Assembly (NCBI RefSeq): GCF_000331305.1
Contig: NZ_KB217478.1
Coordinates: 1,115,366-1,179,365, forward strand
Origin: Calothrix sp. PCC 7103
GTDB taxonomy: Bacteria; Cyanobacteriota; Cyanobacteriia; Cyanobacteriales; Nostocaceae
Direction of reading: 5' to 3'
Length of the DNA stretch: 64,000 bases
How positions within the stretch are numbered: position 1 is the stretch's first letter; every line of letters begins with the position of its first letter. The translations under genes were made by a program, and so were the position numbers. A model generated the notes under the pieces. It made no database searches. It was not told the DNA's origin and was given only the letters and a program-made list of their open reading frames with translations. Shown here piece by piece: positions 35,383 through 44,005 of the stretch.

Positions 35383-35826
35383 ATGGGTTTATTTGACAAA
35401 GTACTCGGTAATAATACGGTAAAAGAACTGATGACTCCGGCAGAAGCTTTTGCTGCTATTACTTTGTCTGCTATTGCGTCTGATGGATATCTCTCTGAAG
35501 ATGAAATGCGCGCTCTAACTGCTGCCTTGTTTCGGATGAAGTTATACCGCAGCTACTCAAACGATGTCATGCAACGGATGTTTGATAAGCTTTTGGGTAT
35601 TTTACGTCATGAAGGAATAAATAGTTTGTTCGATGTTGCTAAGGAGTCTTTACCTTACGACATGCGGGAGTCAGCGTTTGCCGTTGCTACCGATTTGATT
35701 TTAGCGGATGGAGTTGTTGCTATAGAAGAAAAGGAATTTTTAGACGACTTGTACCAAGCTTTAAGTTTAGACAGCGAAGTTGCAACTCAAATTATCGAGG
35801 TCATGTTAATCAAAAATCGCGGCTAA
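35383..35826 (+). CDS. TerB-like tellurite-resistance family protein
   Basis: A 147-residue all-helical protein of the TerB type. It has the two typical acidic loops: AITLSAIASDGYLSEDEMRA (about residues 26-45) and ATDLILADGVVAIEEKEFL (about 103-121), which in TerB-like proteins bind metal ions. The start MGLFDK is shared with the decayed copy upstream, which supports the ATG at 35383 rather than the frame opening at 35350. Function in cyanobacteria is not established; stress or membrane-associated signalling is often proposed. Confidence 0.85.
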   Translation: MGLFDKVLGNNTVKELMTPAEAFAAITLSAIASDGYLSEDEMRALTAALFRMKLYRSYSNDVMQRMFDKLLGILRHEGINSLFDVAKESLPYDMRESAFAVATDLILADGVVAIEEKEFLDDLYQALSLDSEVATQIIEVMLIKNRG

Positions 35827-35828
35827 TG

Positions 35829-35884
35829 GCAACGGATAAAACGGATGTAGCGGATGTCATAGATAAATCATCCGTTGCATCCGC
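35829..35884. repeat. AACGGATG inverted dispersed repeat
   Basis: GCAACGGATAAAACGGATGT leads into AGCGGATG and, after a 15-base loop, ATCATCCGTTGCATCCGCT closes the stem. The element begins three bases after the TerB-like stop. Related elements are at 40847, 45523, 48475 and 63227. Confidence 0.85.
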
Positions 35885-36180
35885 TGACAATTTGTTTTAT
35901 TTGGAGAATTTGTTTATAAATGTTTTTTTGGTAAACACTTTTGATAAATAAATAGTACATACCAACCATTAAATATATGTAAGTAAAAAAATTACCATCA
36001 CCTGTGTTTAAAATGTAAGTGTTCGCTCGGCGCCAGACTTTGACAAATTAAAGTAAGAATGTTAACCTCTACACTTCCTATATTAAGTAAAAAAATATAG
36101 GATTTAGGGACTTTTATCCTTGCGTTATTCACTGACGCTGGAATATAAAAAAACGAACCTTTGAAATAAATCCAAGCAAG
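35885..36180. other. Intergenic region upstream of murF
   Basis: About 300 AT-rich bases with one GGCGCC site. It presumably holds the murF promoter. No ORF or strong hairpin was seen. Confidence 0.45.
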
Positions 36181-37536
36181 ATGTCCTGTTCTGCCAACCT
36201 CACAAAGTTAATTGAAGCTACTGGCGCCAAGCCTTTAAATGTATCGAATGCAGCATTAAATAATACAAGTATAGGTATACAAACAGACACAAGGTTAATT
36301 AAACCTGGTGAGGTATTTGTAGCTTTGCGTGGTGAAAAGTTTGATGGACATAAGTTTGTGTCTATGGCTATTGAATTTGGCGCCATTGCAGCAATCGTTG
36401 ATTTTGAGTATGAGAATCAAGGGTTGCCTGTACTCCAAGTCAAAAACACATTAACAGCGTACCAAAATATTGCACGTTGGTGGCGCGATAGCCTTGATAT
36501 TCCAGTGATTGGTGTAACTGGTTCTGTAGGTAAAACTACTACTAAAGAGTTGATAGCTGCGGTTTTGGCGACACAAGGAAAGGTTCACAAAACACACGCG
36601 AACTTTAATAATGAGATTGGTGTACCAAAGACTTTATTAGAAGTTGGCAAAGAACACGATTTTGCTGTGATTGAAATGGCAATGCGTGGAATGGGGCAGA
36701 TTGCTGATTTGACGCATATTGCACGTCCGACAATTGGCGTTATTACAAATGTGGGAACCGCGCATATTGAGTTACTTGGCTCTGAAGAAGCTATTGCCTC
36801 TGCAAAATGTGAATTATTAGCCGAAATGCCACCTGACGGTGTAGCTATTCTCAACCACGATAACCCGTTGTTGATGGAATTTGCTGCCAAAGTGTGGCAG
36901 GGTGAAGTTATTACCTATGGATTATCCGGTGGTGATATTCAAGGCAGTTTAATCGATAATCATACTATCGAAGTTGCTGGAATACAATTACCTTTACCCT
37001 TAGCTGGGCGCCATAATGCGACTAACTATTTAGCTGCTTTAGCTGTAGCAAAAGTCCTTGATATAAACTTTAAGTCTTTACAATCAGGTGTAGAAGTACA
37101 TATGCCATCTGGACGTTCGCAGCAGTTTATGTTACCCAACGATGTGGTAATTTTGGATGAGACATATAATGCGGCGCCAGAAGCAATGTTAGCAGCGTTA
37201 AATTTACTTGCAGAAACACCAGGTAGACGCCGTATTGCAGTATTAGGCGCCATGAAAGAATTAGGAGAACGTTCGCATCAATTACATCAGCGCGTTGGTG
37301 AAATGGTAAAAAATCTCAATTTAGATGCGCTCATGGTATTAATTGACGGACAAGATGCCGAAACAATAGTTAAGAGTGCAGAAGGAATACCATCTGAGTG
37401 TTTTACTTGCCATACAGAAATGGTGACGCGCTTAAAGTCATATGTACAAGCAGGTGACCGTTTATTATTTAAAGCAGCACATTCAGTAGGATTAGAAAAA
37501 GTAGTAAACCAATTACGCGCGGAATGTAATTGTTAA
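36181..37536 (+). CDS. murF: UDP-N-acetylmuramoyl-tripeptide--D-alanyl-D-alanine ligase MurF
   Basis: A 451-residue Mur ligase that adds D-Ala-D-Ala to the UDP-MurNAc-tripeptide in the cytoplasm, the last soluble step of peptidoglycan precursor synthesis. The ATP-binding loop is VIGVTGSVGKTTTKELIAAV (about residues 110-129), then ANFNNEIGVPKTLLEV. The Mur signature region follows in FAVIEMAMRGMGQIADLT, and ILDETYNAAPEAMLAAL in the C-terminal domain is MurF-typical. Length is normal. It is monocistronic here, with clpC convergent to it. Confidence 0.97.
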   Translation: MSCSANLTKLIEATGAKPLNVSNAALNNTSIGIQTDTRLIKPGEVFVALRGEKFDGHKFVSMAIEFGAIAAIVDFEYENQGLPVLQVKNTLTAYQNIARWWRDSLDIPVIGVTGSVGKTTTKELIAAVLATQGKVHKTHANFNNEIGVPKTLLEVGKEHDFAVIEMAMRGMGQIADLTHIARPTIGVITNVGTAHIELLGSEEAIASAKCELLAEMPPDGVAILNHDNPLLMEFAAKVWQGEVITYGLSGGDIQGSLIDNHTIEVAGIQLPLPLAGRHNATNYLAALAVAKVLDINFKSLQSGVEVHMPSGRSQQFMLPNDVVILDETYNAAPEAMLAALNLLAETPGRRRIAVLGAMKELGERSHQLHQRVGEMVKNLNLDALMVLIDGQDAETIVKSAEGIPSECFTCHTEMVTRLKSYVQAGDRLLFKAAHSVGLEKVVNQLRAECNC

Positions 37537-37824
37537 ATACGGTAGGGGCGGGTTAATCGACAAACTTCAACACACATTACAATTAAACTAAACCCGCCCC
37601 CAATCCAAATCAATAAAACATTAAAATTTAAATAACAGGCAAGGATACCTGTTCCACAAGAAGAATTTGAATTCAAAATAATTTACAAAGGCGCCTTCGC
37701 AGTCAAGCTATACTATAGTTGTTTTGCTAAATGGCGCCAATCTTAATCAAATTATTCTCTGTGTCTCTGTGGTAAAAATAAATACAGTGGCTGTACAGAC
37801 TTTCCGGTCTGTGCTACAACCTGT
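37537..37824. repeat. Intergenic region with inverted and dispersed repeats
   Basis: GGGGCGGGTT (37545-37554) pairs with AACCCGCCCC (37591-37600) with a 36-base loop, right after murF. Further on lies CTCTGTGTCTCTGTGGTAAA (from 37755), the same family as at 14780 and 31324, and GGCTGTACAGACTTTCCGGT, a third repeat-like tract. No gene is visible. Confidence 0.65.
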
Positions 37825-37852
37825 AAAAAAAGGGCACGATGATGTCGTGCCC
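37825..37852 (-). terminator. Rho-independent terminator of clpC
   Basis: On the minus strand GGGCACGAC-ATC-ATCGTGCCC forms a nine-pair stem with a tiny loop, followed by a run of seven T. It lies 27 bases after the clpC stop. Confidence 0.9.
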
Positions 37853-37878
37853 TTGTGTATTTAAGTTGAAGTTACAAT

Positions 37879-40332
37879 TTAGCCAACGTTAGCTAAAAGC
37901 AACTCAGGTTTTTCTATTTTTCTGACTCTTATTTGACCGTCGTCGTCAACGTCAACTACTGCTTTGTCTCCATCAACAACTTGACCAGAGAGCATTGCTT
38001 CAGCTAATGAGTCTTCTAACAGACGCATAATAGCTCGACGTAATGGTCTGGCACCATAACTTGGGTCATAACCTTCTTGTACCACGCGGTCTTTGAAGCG
38101 CTCGGTAACTTCGAGGGTAATACCTTTTTCAACCAGACGATTAGAAACGTCTTTAAGCATAATGTCAGCAATTTGCTTAACTTCGTCTTTGTTGAGTTGA
38201 GTGAAGACAATAATGTCGTCAAGACGGTTGAGAAATTCTGGACGGAAGAAAGCTTTGAGTTCTTCGTTGACCAAGTTCTTGATGCGGTTGTAGCTCGCTT
38301 CAGCTGCATCCTCGAATTGGAACCCTAAACCACCACCACCTTTTTCTATGACTTTGGAACCAATGTTCGATGTTAAGATAATTAAAGTGTTTTTGAAGTC
38401 CACTTTTCTACCTTTCGCATCGGTAAGGTGTCCGTCATCAAGCAATTGCAACAACATATTGAATACATCGGGGTGCGCTTTTTCGATTTCGTCGAATAGC
38501 ACCACTGTGTAAGGTTTGCGGCGAATTGCTTCAGTAAGTTGTCCGCCTTCATCGTAGCCTACATAACCTGGAGGCGAGCCGATGAGTTTGGAAACGGTGT
38601 GACGTTCCATGTACTCGGACATGTCAAGACGAATCATTGCATCTTCGGCGCCGAAGAAATACGCTGCCAAAGATTTTGCTAACTCGGTCTTACCTACACC
38701 CGTAGGACCTGAGAAGATAAAGCTGGCAATTGGTCGATTTGGATTTTTCAAACCAACGCGCGCGCGTCGAAGGGCACGAGAGACTGCGGTAACAGCTTGC
38801 TCTTGTCCAATTAAACGCTGGTGCAATGTGTCTTCTAGGTGCAACAGCATTTCAGATTCAGACTCTGTAAGCTTGTTGACAGGTACACCAGTCCACGAAG
38901 CAACAATTTGTGCAATGTCTTCTTCGTCAACAGTGGGGTTACTAATAAAGCCAGTTTCTTCAGCTTTAAGTTGTTCTTCAAGCTCAAGTTCTTTGTCACG
39001 CAGTGTTCCTGCTTTATCAAAGTCTTGAACACGAACAGCTTGTTCTTTGTCCTTACTAACTAATAATAATTCGCGTTTAATGTCACGACTTGCAGCGTTT
39101 TGTGAGTTCCGCAAACGCACGCGCGAACCTGCTTCGTCAATTAAGTCGATAGCTTTGTCAGGTAAGAAGCGGTCAGAAATATATCTATCAGATAATGTAG
39201 CGGCAGCTAGTAAAGCTTCATCAGAAATAGTAACGCGGTGATGTTGCTCGTATACCGAGCGCAAACCATATAATATCTCGATGGTTTCTTGGACTGAAGG
39301 TTCGCCTACTATAATTGGCTGGAATCTTCGCTCTAATGCTGCATCACGCTCGATGTGCTTACGATATTCATCGAGGGTTGTGGCGCCTAAACACTGTAGT
39401 TCGCCACGTGCTAACGCTGGTTTAAGAATATTGGCAGCATCCATGCCACCTTCAACTCCACCGGCGCCTACCAAAGTGTGAATTTCATCAATCACGAGGA
39501 TGATATTTCCGGCTGTGCGGATTTCCTCCATGATTTTCTTAAGACGCTCTTCAAAGTCGCCACGGAAGCGTGTACCTGCAACAAGTAAGCCCATATCAAG
39601 GCTAACAACCTGCTTGCCCATCAAAATATCAGGGACATCTTGGTTGATAATACGCTGCGCCAAACCTTCGGCGATAGCTGTTTTACCAACACCAGGTTCT
39701 CCTATTAATACAGGATTGTTTTTGGTACGACGACCGAGAATTTGAACGGTACGCTCGATTTCTTTGTCACGACCAACAACTGGGTCAAGCTTGCCTTCTT
39801 GCGCTAGCTTGGTTAAGTTCTTACCAAATTCTTCAATAGTAAGGTTTTGCTGGTTACGACGCGGACCGCTACTACTAGCACCCGGCGCCACTGCTACTTC
39901 TTCACCCAAACGGCGAATTACAGCAGTGCGAACTTCTTTAAGGTCAATACCCAAATTTTGTAGTACTTTAGCTGCAACACCTTCGCCTGCGTCAGTTAAA
40001 CCTAAGAGTAAATGTTCAGTGCTAATGTAATTGTTGCCTAGTGTACGTGCTTCTTTAAAAGCTTGCTCAAATAAACTTTTAACTTTAGGGGTAAAAGGAA
40101 TCTCTGGTGGTACGAACCCAGAACCTCGACCAATAATCTTCTCGACTTCGCGACGCGCATCTTTGAGGGTAACGCCCATGTCACTCAGCACTTTGGCGGC
40201 AACACCGTTTCCTTCTCCAATTAGCCCGAGGAGAATTTGCTCAGTGCCGACAAAATTGTGCCCCAGGCGGCGTGCCTCCTCCTGAGCTAACATGATTACC
40301 CGAATGGCTTGGGAAGTGAAGTGTTCAAACAT
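37879..40332 (-). CDS. clpC: ClpC Hsp100 ATPase (Clp protease regulatory subunit)
   Basis: A 817-residue Hsp100 unfoldase that feeds substrates to the ClpP/ClpR protease. Two N-terminal Clp_N repeats (about residues 4-150) are followed by the first AAA domain (Walker [14 protein letters not shown] at about 207), a UVR-containing middle region (about 420-455, [19 protein letters not shown]) and the second AAA domain (Walker [15 protein letters not shown] at about 545). The conserved ClpC start [20 protein letters not shown] fixes the ATG at 40332; the open frame upstream is not part of it. A strong terminator follows. Confidence 0.97.
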   Translation of the reverse strand: MFEHFTSQAIRVIMLAQEEARRLGHNFVGTEQILLGLIGEGNGVAAKVLSDMGVTLKDARREVEKIIGRGSGFVPPEIPFTPKVKSLFEQAFKEARTLGNNYISTEHLLLGLTDAGEGVAAKVLQNLGIDLKEVRTAVIRRLGEEVAVAPGASSSGPRRNQQNLTIEEFGKNLTKLAQEGKLDPVVGRDKEIERTVQILGRRTKNNPVLIGEPGVGKTAIAEGLAQRIINQDVPDILMGKQVVSLDMGLLVAGTRFRGDFEERLKKIMEEIRTAGNIILVIDEIHTLVGAGGVEGGMDAANILKPALARGELQCLGATTLDEYRKHIERDAALERRFQPIIVGEPSVQETIEILYGLRSVYEQHHRVTISDEALLAAATLSDRYISDRFLPDKAIDLIDEAGSRVRLRNSQNAASRDIKRELLLVSKDKEQAVRVQDFDKAGTLRDKELELEEQLKAEETGFISNPTVDEEDIAQIVASWTGVPVNKLTESESEMLLHLEDTLHQRLIGQEQAVTAVSRALRRARVGLKNPNRPIASFIFSGPTGVGKTELAKSLAAYFFGAEDAMIRLDMSEYMERHTVSKLIGSPPGYVGYDEGGQLTEAIRRKPYTVVLFDEIEKAHPDVFNMLLQLLDDGHLTDAKGRKVDFKNTLIILTSNIGSKVIEKGGGGLGFQFEDAAEASYNRIKNLVNEELKAFFRPEFLNRLDDIIVFTQLNKDEVKQIADIMLKDVSNRLVEKGITLEVTERFKDRVVQEGYDPSYGARPLRRAIMRLLEDSLAEAMLSGQVVDGDKAVVDVDDDGQIRVRKIEKPELLLANVG

Positions 40333-40564
40333 AAGCGGGCTATTGCCTCCCTTGCTGGTACGACGTTGGGTGATAATGAATCTCACCCTCAGTTTAAGTT
40401 GTTTGTACTTTCTTAAAGATAATGTATCTTTATTTTAAGCACTGTGACAGTAGTGAGAGCCGTATGCCTAGAGTTGTATTAGCCGCCTACTTAAGTAAAG
40501 TGCTTGAAAGCCTTATTTTTAGGTAGTTTTCTCTAGGTATAGTTACGAAAAAAAAGTATTGATT

Positions 40565-40846
40565 ATGACTCTAGACCAGCAACATCCCCAATATAATCGT
40601 GACCGCCCCATAATTGAGAGTTTGCTTCAGGGCGAACCATCTGATCTTAACTTAGCAGAATTAGCTCGTTTGCGGGTACGTTATAATGGGTTTCCAGGCG
40701 CCCGCGATATTCAAGCCCATTTAGATACTATTTTACAAAAATGGAATTTAACTGAAGAACAGTTATTTGAGCGCACTCGCCTTATACATAAAGCAGGTGG
40801 TATGTATAAAACTCGCGGTAAGCGCGAAGAACAAGATTGGAATTAG
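40565..40846 (+). CDS. DUF3288 family protein
   Basis: A 93-residue cyanobacteria-specific DUF3288 protein. It has the family pattern HPQYNRDRPIIESLLQGEPS, NLAELARLRVRYNGFPGA and the end HKAGGMYKTRGKREEQDW. The ATG at 40565 is used; a TTG two codons earlier is not needed. No function is known; the protein is small, soluble and helical. It is divergent from clpC with a gap of about 230 bases that must hold both promoters. Confidence 0.9.
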   Translation: MTLDQQHPQYNRDRPIIESLLQGEPSDLNLAELARLRVRYNGFPGARDIQAHLDTILQKWNLTEEQLFERTRLIHKAGGMYKTRGKREEQDWN

Positions 40847-40957
40847 GCAACGGATTATGAACGGATGTAACGGATGGATAATTTTAAATCACTATGCTCT
40901 AACTATATTTCATTTTCAACGAATAAATCATCCGTTACATCCGTTACATCCGTTGCA
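40847..40957. repeat. AACGGATG inverted dispersed repeat, long form
   Basis: The left arm GCAACGGATTATGAACGGAT continues GTAACGGATGG (40847-40876). The right arm CATCCGTTACATCCGTTACA continues TCCGTTGC (40929-40957). The spacer is about 50 bases. The right arm runs into the 3' end of the convergent CadD-like gene and supplies its last residues and stop. Confidence 0.88.
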
Positions 40958-41582
40958 AGCTGCCGCTATCTATTAAAATGTAAACTCCTAGGCAAATTAA
41001 TACGATTGGCGCCAATATACTTCCATATTTATTAAAAACACCAGTAATTGCACGATGTCGTGTAAAAAAGTATCCTAAATAACACCATACAGCAATCAAA
41101 ATATAGAAAACTATTAGTGTTATAAGCAATTGCTGAAGAGTACTACTTGCAAATAAAGGCACATATATACTGATATTATCACCACCGTTAGCAAAAGTCA
41201 CGGCGGCAACATTGTAAATTTGAGGCGCCAGTAAGTTATTAAATATATTATTGCCTCGATTTGTAGTTGCAGTTACAGCTTGGATTTCATCATTATCATT
41301 ATCATCGTTTTGACGTTTTACTAATTGATATATACCGATAATAATTGGTAAAAATCCTAACAAACCAATTAAGGAAGGTTTAATAACTAAACCACCAAAG
41401 AAACCGGGTAAACTAGCCAGGATTATTATAGAAAAGCCCAAAAATTGTCCAATGAGAATATGACGCTTACGAAAGTTAGCGTTTACTTGTGCGAAAAGTA
41501 ACGTTAAGATAACTATGTCATCAAGATTAGTTGCCGCAAAAGCAGCACAAGCTGATGCAACTGCACCCAAAAATTGGTTCAT
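40944..41582 (-). CDS. CadD-like cadmium-resistance/cation membrane transporter
   Basis: A 212-residue protein with about five to six membrane segments, opening with FAATNLDDIVILTLLFAQV, the CadD family signature with a membrane Asp pair. Later TFANGGDNISIYVPLFAS (about residue 127) is the second family motif. CadD-like proteins are linked to cadmium or other divalent cation efflux. The final residues (LQRM) and the TAA stop are encoded by the AACGGATG repeat, so the original C-terminus has been altered. The start lies about 14 bases after a TAAA microsatellite. Confidence 0.88.
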   Translation of the reverse strand: MNQFLGAVASACAAFAATNLDDIVILTLLFAQVNANFRKRHILIGQFLGFSIIILASLPGFFGGLVIKPSLIGLLGFLPIIIGIYQLVKRQNDDNDNDEIQAVTATTNRGNNIFNNLLAPQIYNVAAVTFANGGDNISIYVPLFASSTLQQLLITLIVFYILIAVWCYLGYFFTRHRAITGVFNKYGSILAPIVLICLGVYILIDSGSLQRM

Positions 41583-41595
41583 TTTGATGCACGAT

Positions 41596-41640
41596 GTTTA
41601 TTTATTTATTTATTTATTTATTTATCTATTTATCTATCTG
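41596..41640. repeat. Tetranucleotide microsatellite (TTTA/TCTA)n
   Basis: Roughly eleven tandem TTTA or TCTA units, the first seven or so pure TTTA. On the minus strand it begins with the last codons (ACA GAT AGA) and TAA stop of the MCE-protein gene and ends about 14 bases before the CadD-like ATG. Slippage here would change the leader length of the CadD-like gene. Confidence 0.9.
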
Positions 41641-43141
41641 TTTTGTCTTTATCTACTGAAACATTTTTATCTGTAGTATTCTGTGGTAGTTTTGCAGACT
41701 CAGTGTTTCGCTTCAAAACGCGCGTTAAACGGTTTATAGATTGTCTACGCTGCATAGCTTCTTTTGTTTCTGGAACTCGCGAAAATTCTGCAACTGGGAA
41801 AATTTGACCCGGTGTTGAAGTACTAAATGTCGCAGTTGGTGTAGAGACTGGTGCAGATGGTACTTGAATTACTTGATTACGTTTCATCATATCAAGGGTT
41901 TGCGCGACTTGAACTTGCTGTTCTATCTGTTGTGTAGAAGAAACTAAGCTGCTTAAACCGTTGACAAGCTGTCGAAGATTAGTACGGAATTTTGGGTCTC
42001 CTGTTAACTCATCAAGGTCAGAAGTAATTTTTTGGGTGTTTTCAAATGTTACCCTGGCTGAATCTAATGTTTGTTGAAGCACGACAGCGTTTTTAGGGTC
42101 AGTGAGAGTTTTAGTAGCATCGCGTAAATTTGCTGATGCTAGTGCAGCGTTTGCAGAGAGAGTTTCAAAGTTTTTAATTAGTTCACCTTGAGTCAAGCGG
42201 TTAATAGCTGGTGAAAGACCACTAGCAGCTGCACGTAGTTGGTTACTACTGGCAGAAATATTGTTGAGTGTGGAAACTAAAGAAGAACGGTTGGTAGTTA
42301 CAAGACTATCGAGATTGCCAAGTAGCTTATTTGCTTGACCTGCTGTACTACGTAATTCGTTCGCTGTAGAACTAAACTGACTAACTGTAGAGTTTAATTG
42401 ATTTGCTGTGTTGCCAAATTTATTGAGAGTTCTATCAGCAGTTGCAGTGAGTTGTGCTGTTGAAACGCTTACTTGATTTGCTGCACGCTGTACGGAAGTT
42501 GTTACACCAGAAGTCGTATTGAGTTGAGACTGTGCGGTTTTACCTAACGAGTTTAAAGTTTTACTCAGTTCAGAAACGTTAGCAGCAGCTATTGCCCCTT
42601 GTTCGAGCGTGCGATTCAGATTTTGATAAAATTTTTCGTTAGTAAATCTATCTGCTAACTCAGTGGTTGAGCGCAAAACTTCATCAACATTAACACCAAT
42701 TTGACCTTTTAAACGCGAGTTATTACAAACTATCTGTTTATTGTCGCAATTTGGATCTAACGGTTTGGCTGCAATGGCTTCAAACGGTACCTTGGACAAA
42801 GGTGTAATATCAATAAGGCTTTCGGCAATTAAACCGCTTTGATTTGCTTCAACTTTAACATCGCGTGGAATAATTAAGTCACGTTGGGAAATTTCTAGTT
42901 CTACCTCAACATTATTCGGGCCCGGTCGAATCGCAGCAATTCTACCTACTTTAACACCGCGAAAGCGAACGGGGGCGCCTTTTTGCATGCCACCAGCATT
43001 ACTAAAATCAACAAAGATTTTATAGTTACTTTGAGTCGCATTAAAACGATTGAGCCATAAAAAAATTAGCCCAAATACACCAAGACCAGCTAGGAATAGT
43101 AATCCTACGGAACCTTCTCGGACTGTACGCAATGAACGCAT
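41630..43141 (-). CDS. MCE/MlaD-family lipid-transport protein
   Basis: A 503-residue protein with one N-terminal membrane anchor (about residues 12-31) and a MCE domain (about 40-115: IFVDFSNAGGMQKGAPVRFR, GVKVGRIAAI, SGLIAESLIDITPL). A long, low-complexity Ser/Thr/Asn-rich helical region follows (about 150-400, with AANQVSVSTAQL-type repeats), then a disordered tail. MCE proteins form hexameric tubes carrying phospholipid between membranes. The ABC ATPase partner is 54 bases upstream. The stop codon lies in a tetranucleotide repeat. The MlaE-type permease is not in the window. Confidence 0.92.
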   Translation of the reverse strand: MRSLRTVREGSVGLLFLAGLGVFGLIFLWLNRFNATQSNYKIFVDFSNAGGMQKGAPVRFRGVKVGRIAAIRPGPNNVEVELEISQRDLIIPRDVKVEANQSGLIAESLIDITPLSKVPFEAIAAKPLDPNCDNKQIVCNNSRLKGQIGVNVDEVLRSTTELADRFTNEKFYQNLNRTLEQGAIAAANVSELSKTLNSLGKTAQSQLNTTSGVTTSVQRAANQVSVSTAQLTATADRTLNKFGNTANQLNSTVSQFSSTANELRSTAGQANKLLGNLDSLVTTNRSSLVSTLNNISASSNQLRAAASGLSPAINRLTQGELIKNFETLSANAALASANLRDATKTLTDPKNAVVLQQTLDSARVTFENTQKITSDLDELTGDPKFRTNLRQLVNGLSSLVSSTQQIEQQVQVAQTLDMMKRNQVIQVPSAPVSTPTATFSTSTPGQIFPVAEFSRVPETKEAMQRRQSINRLTRVLKRNTESAKLPQNTTDKNVSVDKDKTDR

Positions 43142-43195
43142 CTCTTTAATTTCCTCCCGTTTAGTTTATTGATTTAGCGCACGAGCGCACTTTCT

Positions 43196-43978
43196 TTATC
43201 CGACTACATGAATTGGACCAGCAATACTGCCACTCAAAAATTGTCGAATCAATGGATTGGATGTTGTATCCATATCGCTGACGTGCCCTTCCCATTGCAC
43301 CTGACCTTCGTAAAGAAACACAAGTTTATCAGCTGTGCGCCGTATCGTACTATCTTGGTGGGTAACAATCGCATAAGTACTACAAACTCCTTGGGTACAC
43401 TGCAACTGACGTATCAAATCTTCGATAACCGTTGAAGCGATGGGGTCTAAGCCAGCTGTAGGTTCATCATATAACAAAACTTCAGGCGCCTCCTTGACAC
43501 TTTCAGGGTTGTAAATAATCGCACGGGCAAAACTCGCACGTTTCCGCATCCCTCCCGAAAGTTCCGATGGGTATTTATCTCCACTTCCTCCCAAACCGAC
43601 CATCTCTAACTTCTCATGTACTATATCTCGAATTCGCTTTCTAGATAACTTTGAGTGTTGATATAGCAAAAAACCCACGTTTTCTTCCACAGACAGCGAA
43701 TCAAACAATGCAGCTTGTTGAAATACCATACTAATTCCAATCGGGTCAGCACTATCCTCGATTAAACCCTTTCGTCGCACTCCCTGTACATAAATTTCTC
43801 CACTGTCAGGTGCTGTTAACCCCGCAATTACCCGTAATATAGTTGATTTACCAGTTCCTGATGGGCCGATTATTCCCAGTGCTTCACCTCGATAAATTTT
43901 TAAATCTATATTATCTAATACTTTATTATTACCAAATGCCTTGGAAACACCTTTAAGTTCGATTAATGGTTCAGTCAT
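43196..43978 (-). CDS. MlaF-like ABC ATPase of an MCE lipid transporter
   Basis: A 260-residue ABC ATPase. It has Walker A GPSGTGKSTILRVIAG (about residue 37), Q-loop MVFQQAALFDSLSVEENVGF, signature LSGGMRKRASFARAI and Walker B VLLYDEPTAGLDPI. LSGGMRKR rather than LSGGQ is typical of the MlaF/TTG2-type subfamily. It energises lipid movement with the MCE protein encoded just downstream. It is divergent from the CrtISO-like gene with 27 bases between starts, so the control regions overlap. Confidence 0.94.
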   Translation of the reverse strand: MTEPLIELKGVSKAFGNNKVLDNIDLKIYRGEALGIIGPSGTGKSTILRVIAGLTAPDSGEIYVQGVRRKGLIEDSADPIGISMVFQQAALFDSLSVEENVGFLLYQHSKLSRKRIRDIVHEKLEMVGLGGSGDKYPSELSGGMRKRASFARAIIYNPESVKEAPEVLLYDEPTAGLDPIASTVIEDLIRQLQCTQGVCSTYAIVTHQDSTIRRTADKLVFLYEGQVQWEGHVSDMDTTSNPLIRQFLSGSIAGPIHVVG

Positions 43979-44005
43979 GGTTAAAATTAACTATTATGTA
44001 CTAAC

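Noticed and set aside
38077-40285. A series of plus-strand open frames opposite clpC
   Set aside because: All lie within the coding region of the well-conserved clpC; they reflect its codon use and have no family content.
41574-41807. Plus-strand frame beginning with repeated LFIYLFIYL
   Set aside because: It is the translated TTTA microsatellite plus antisense of the MCE gene.
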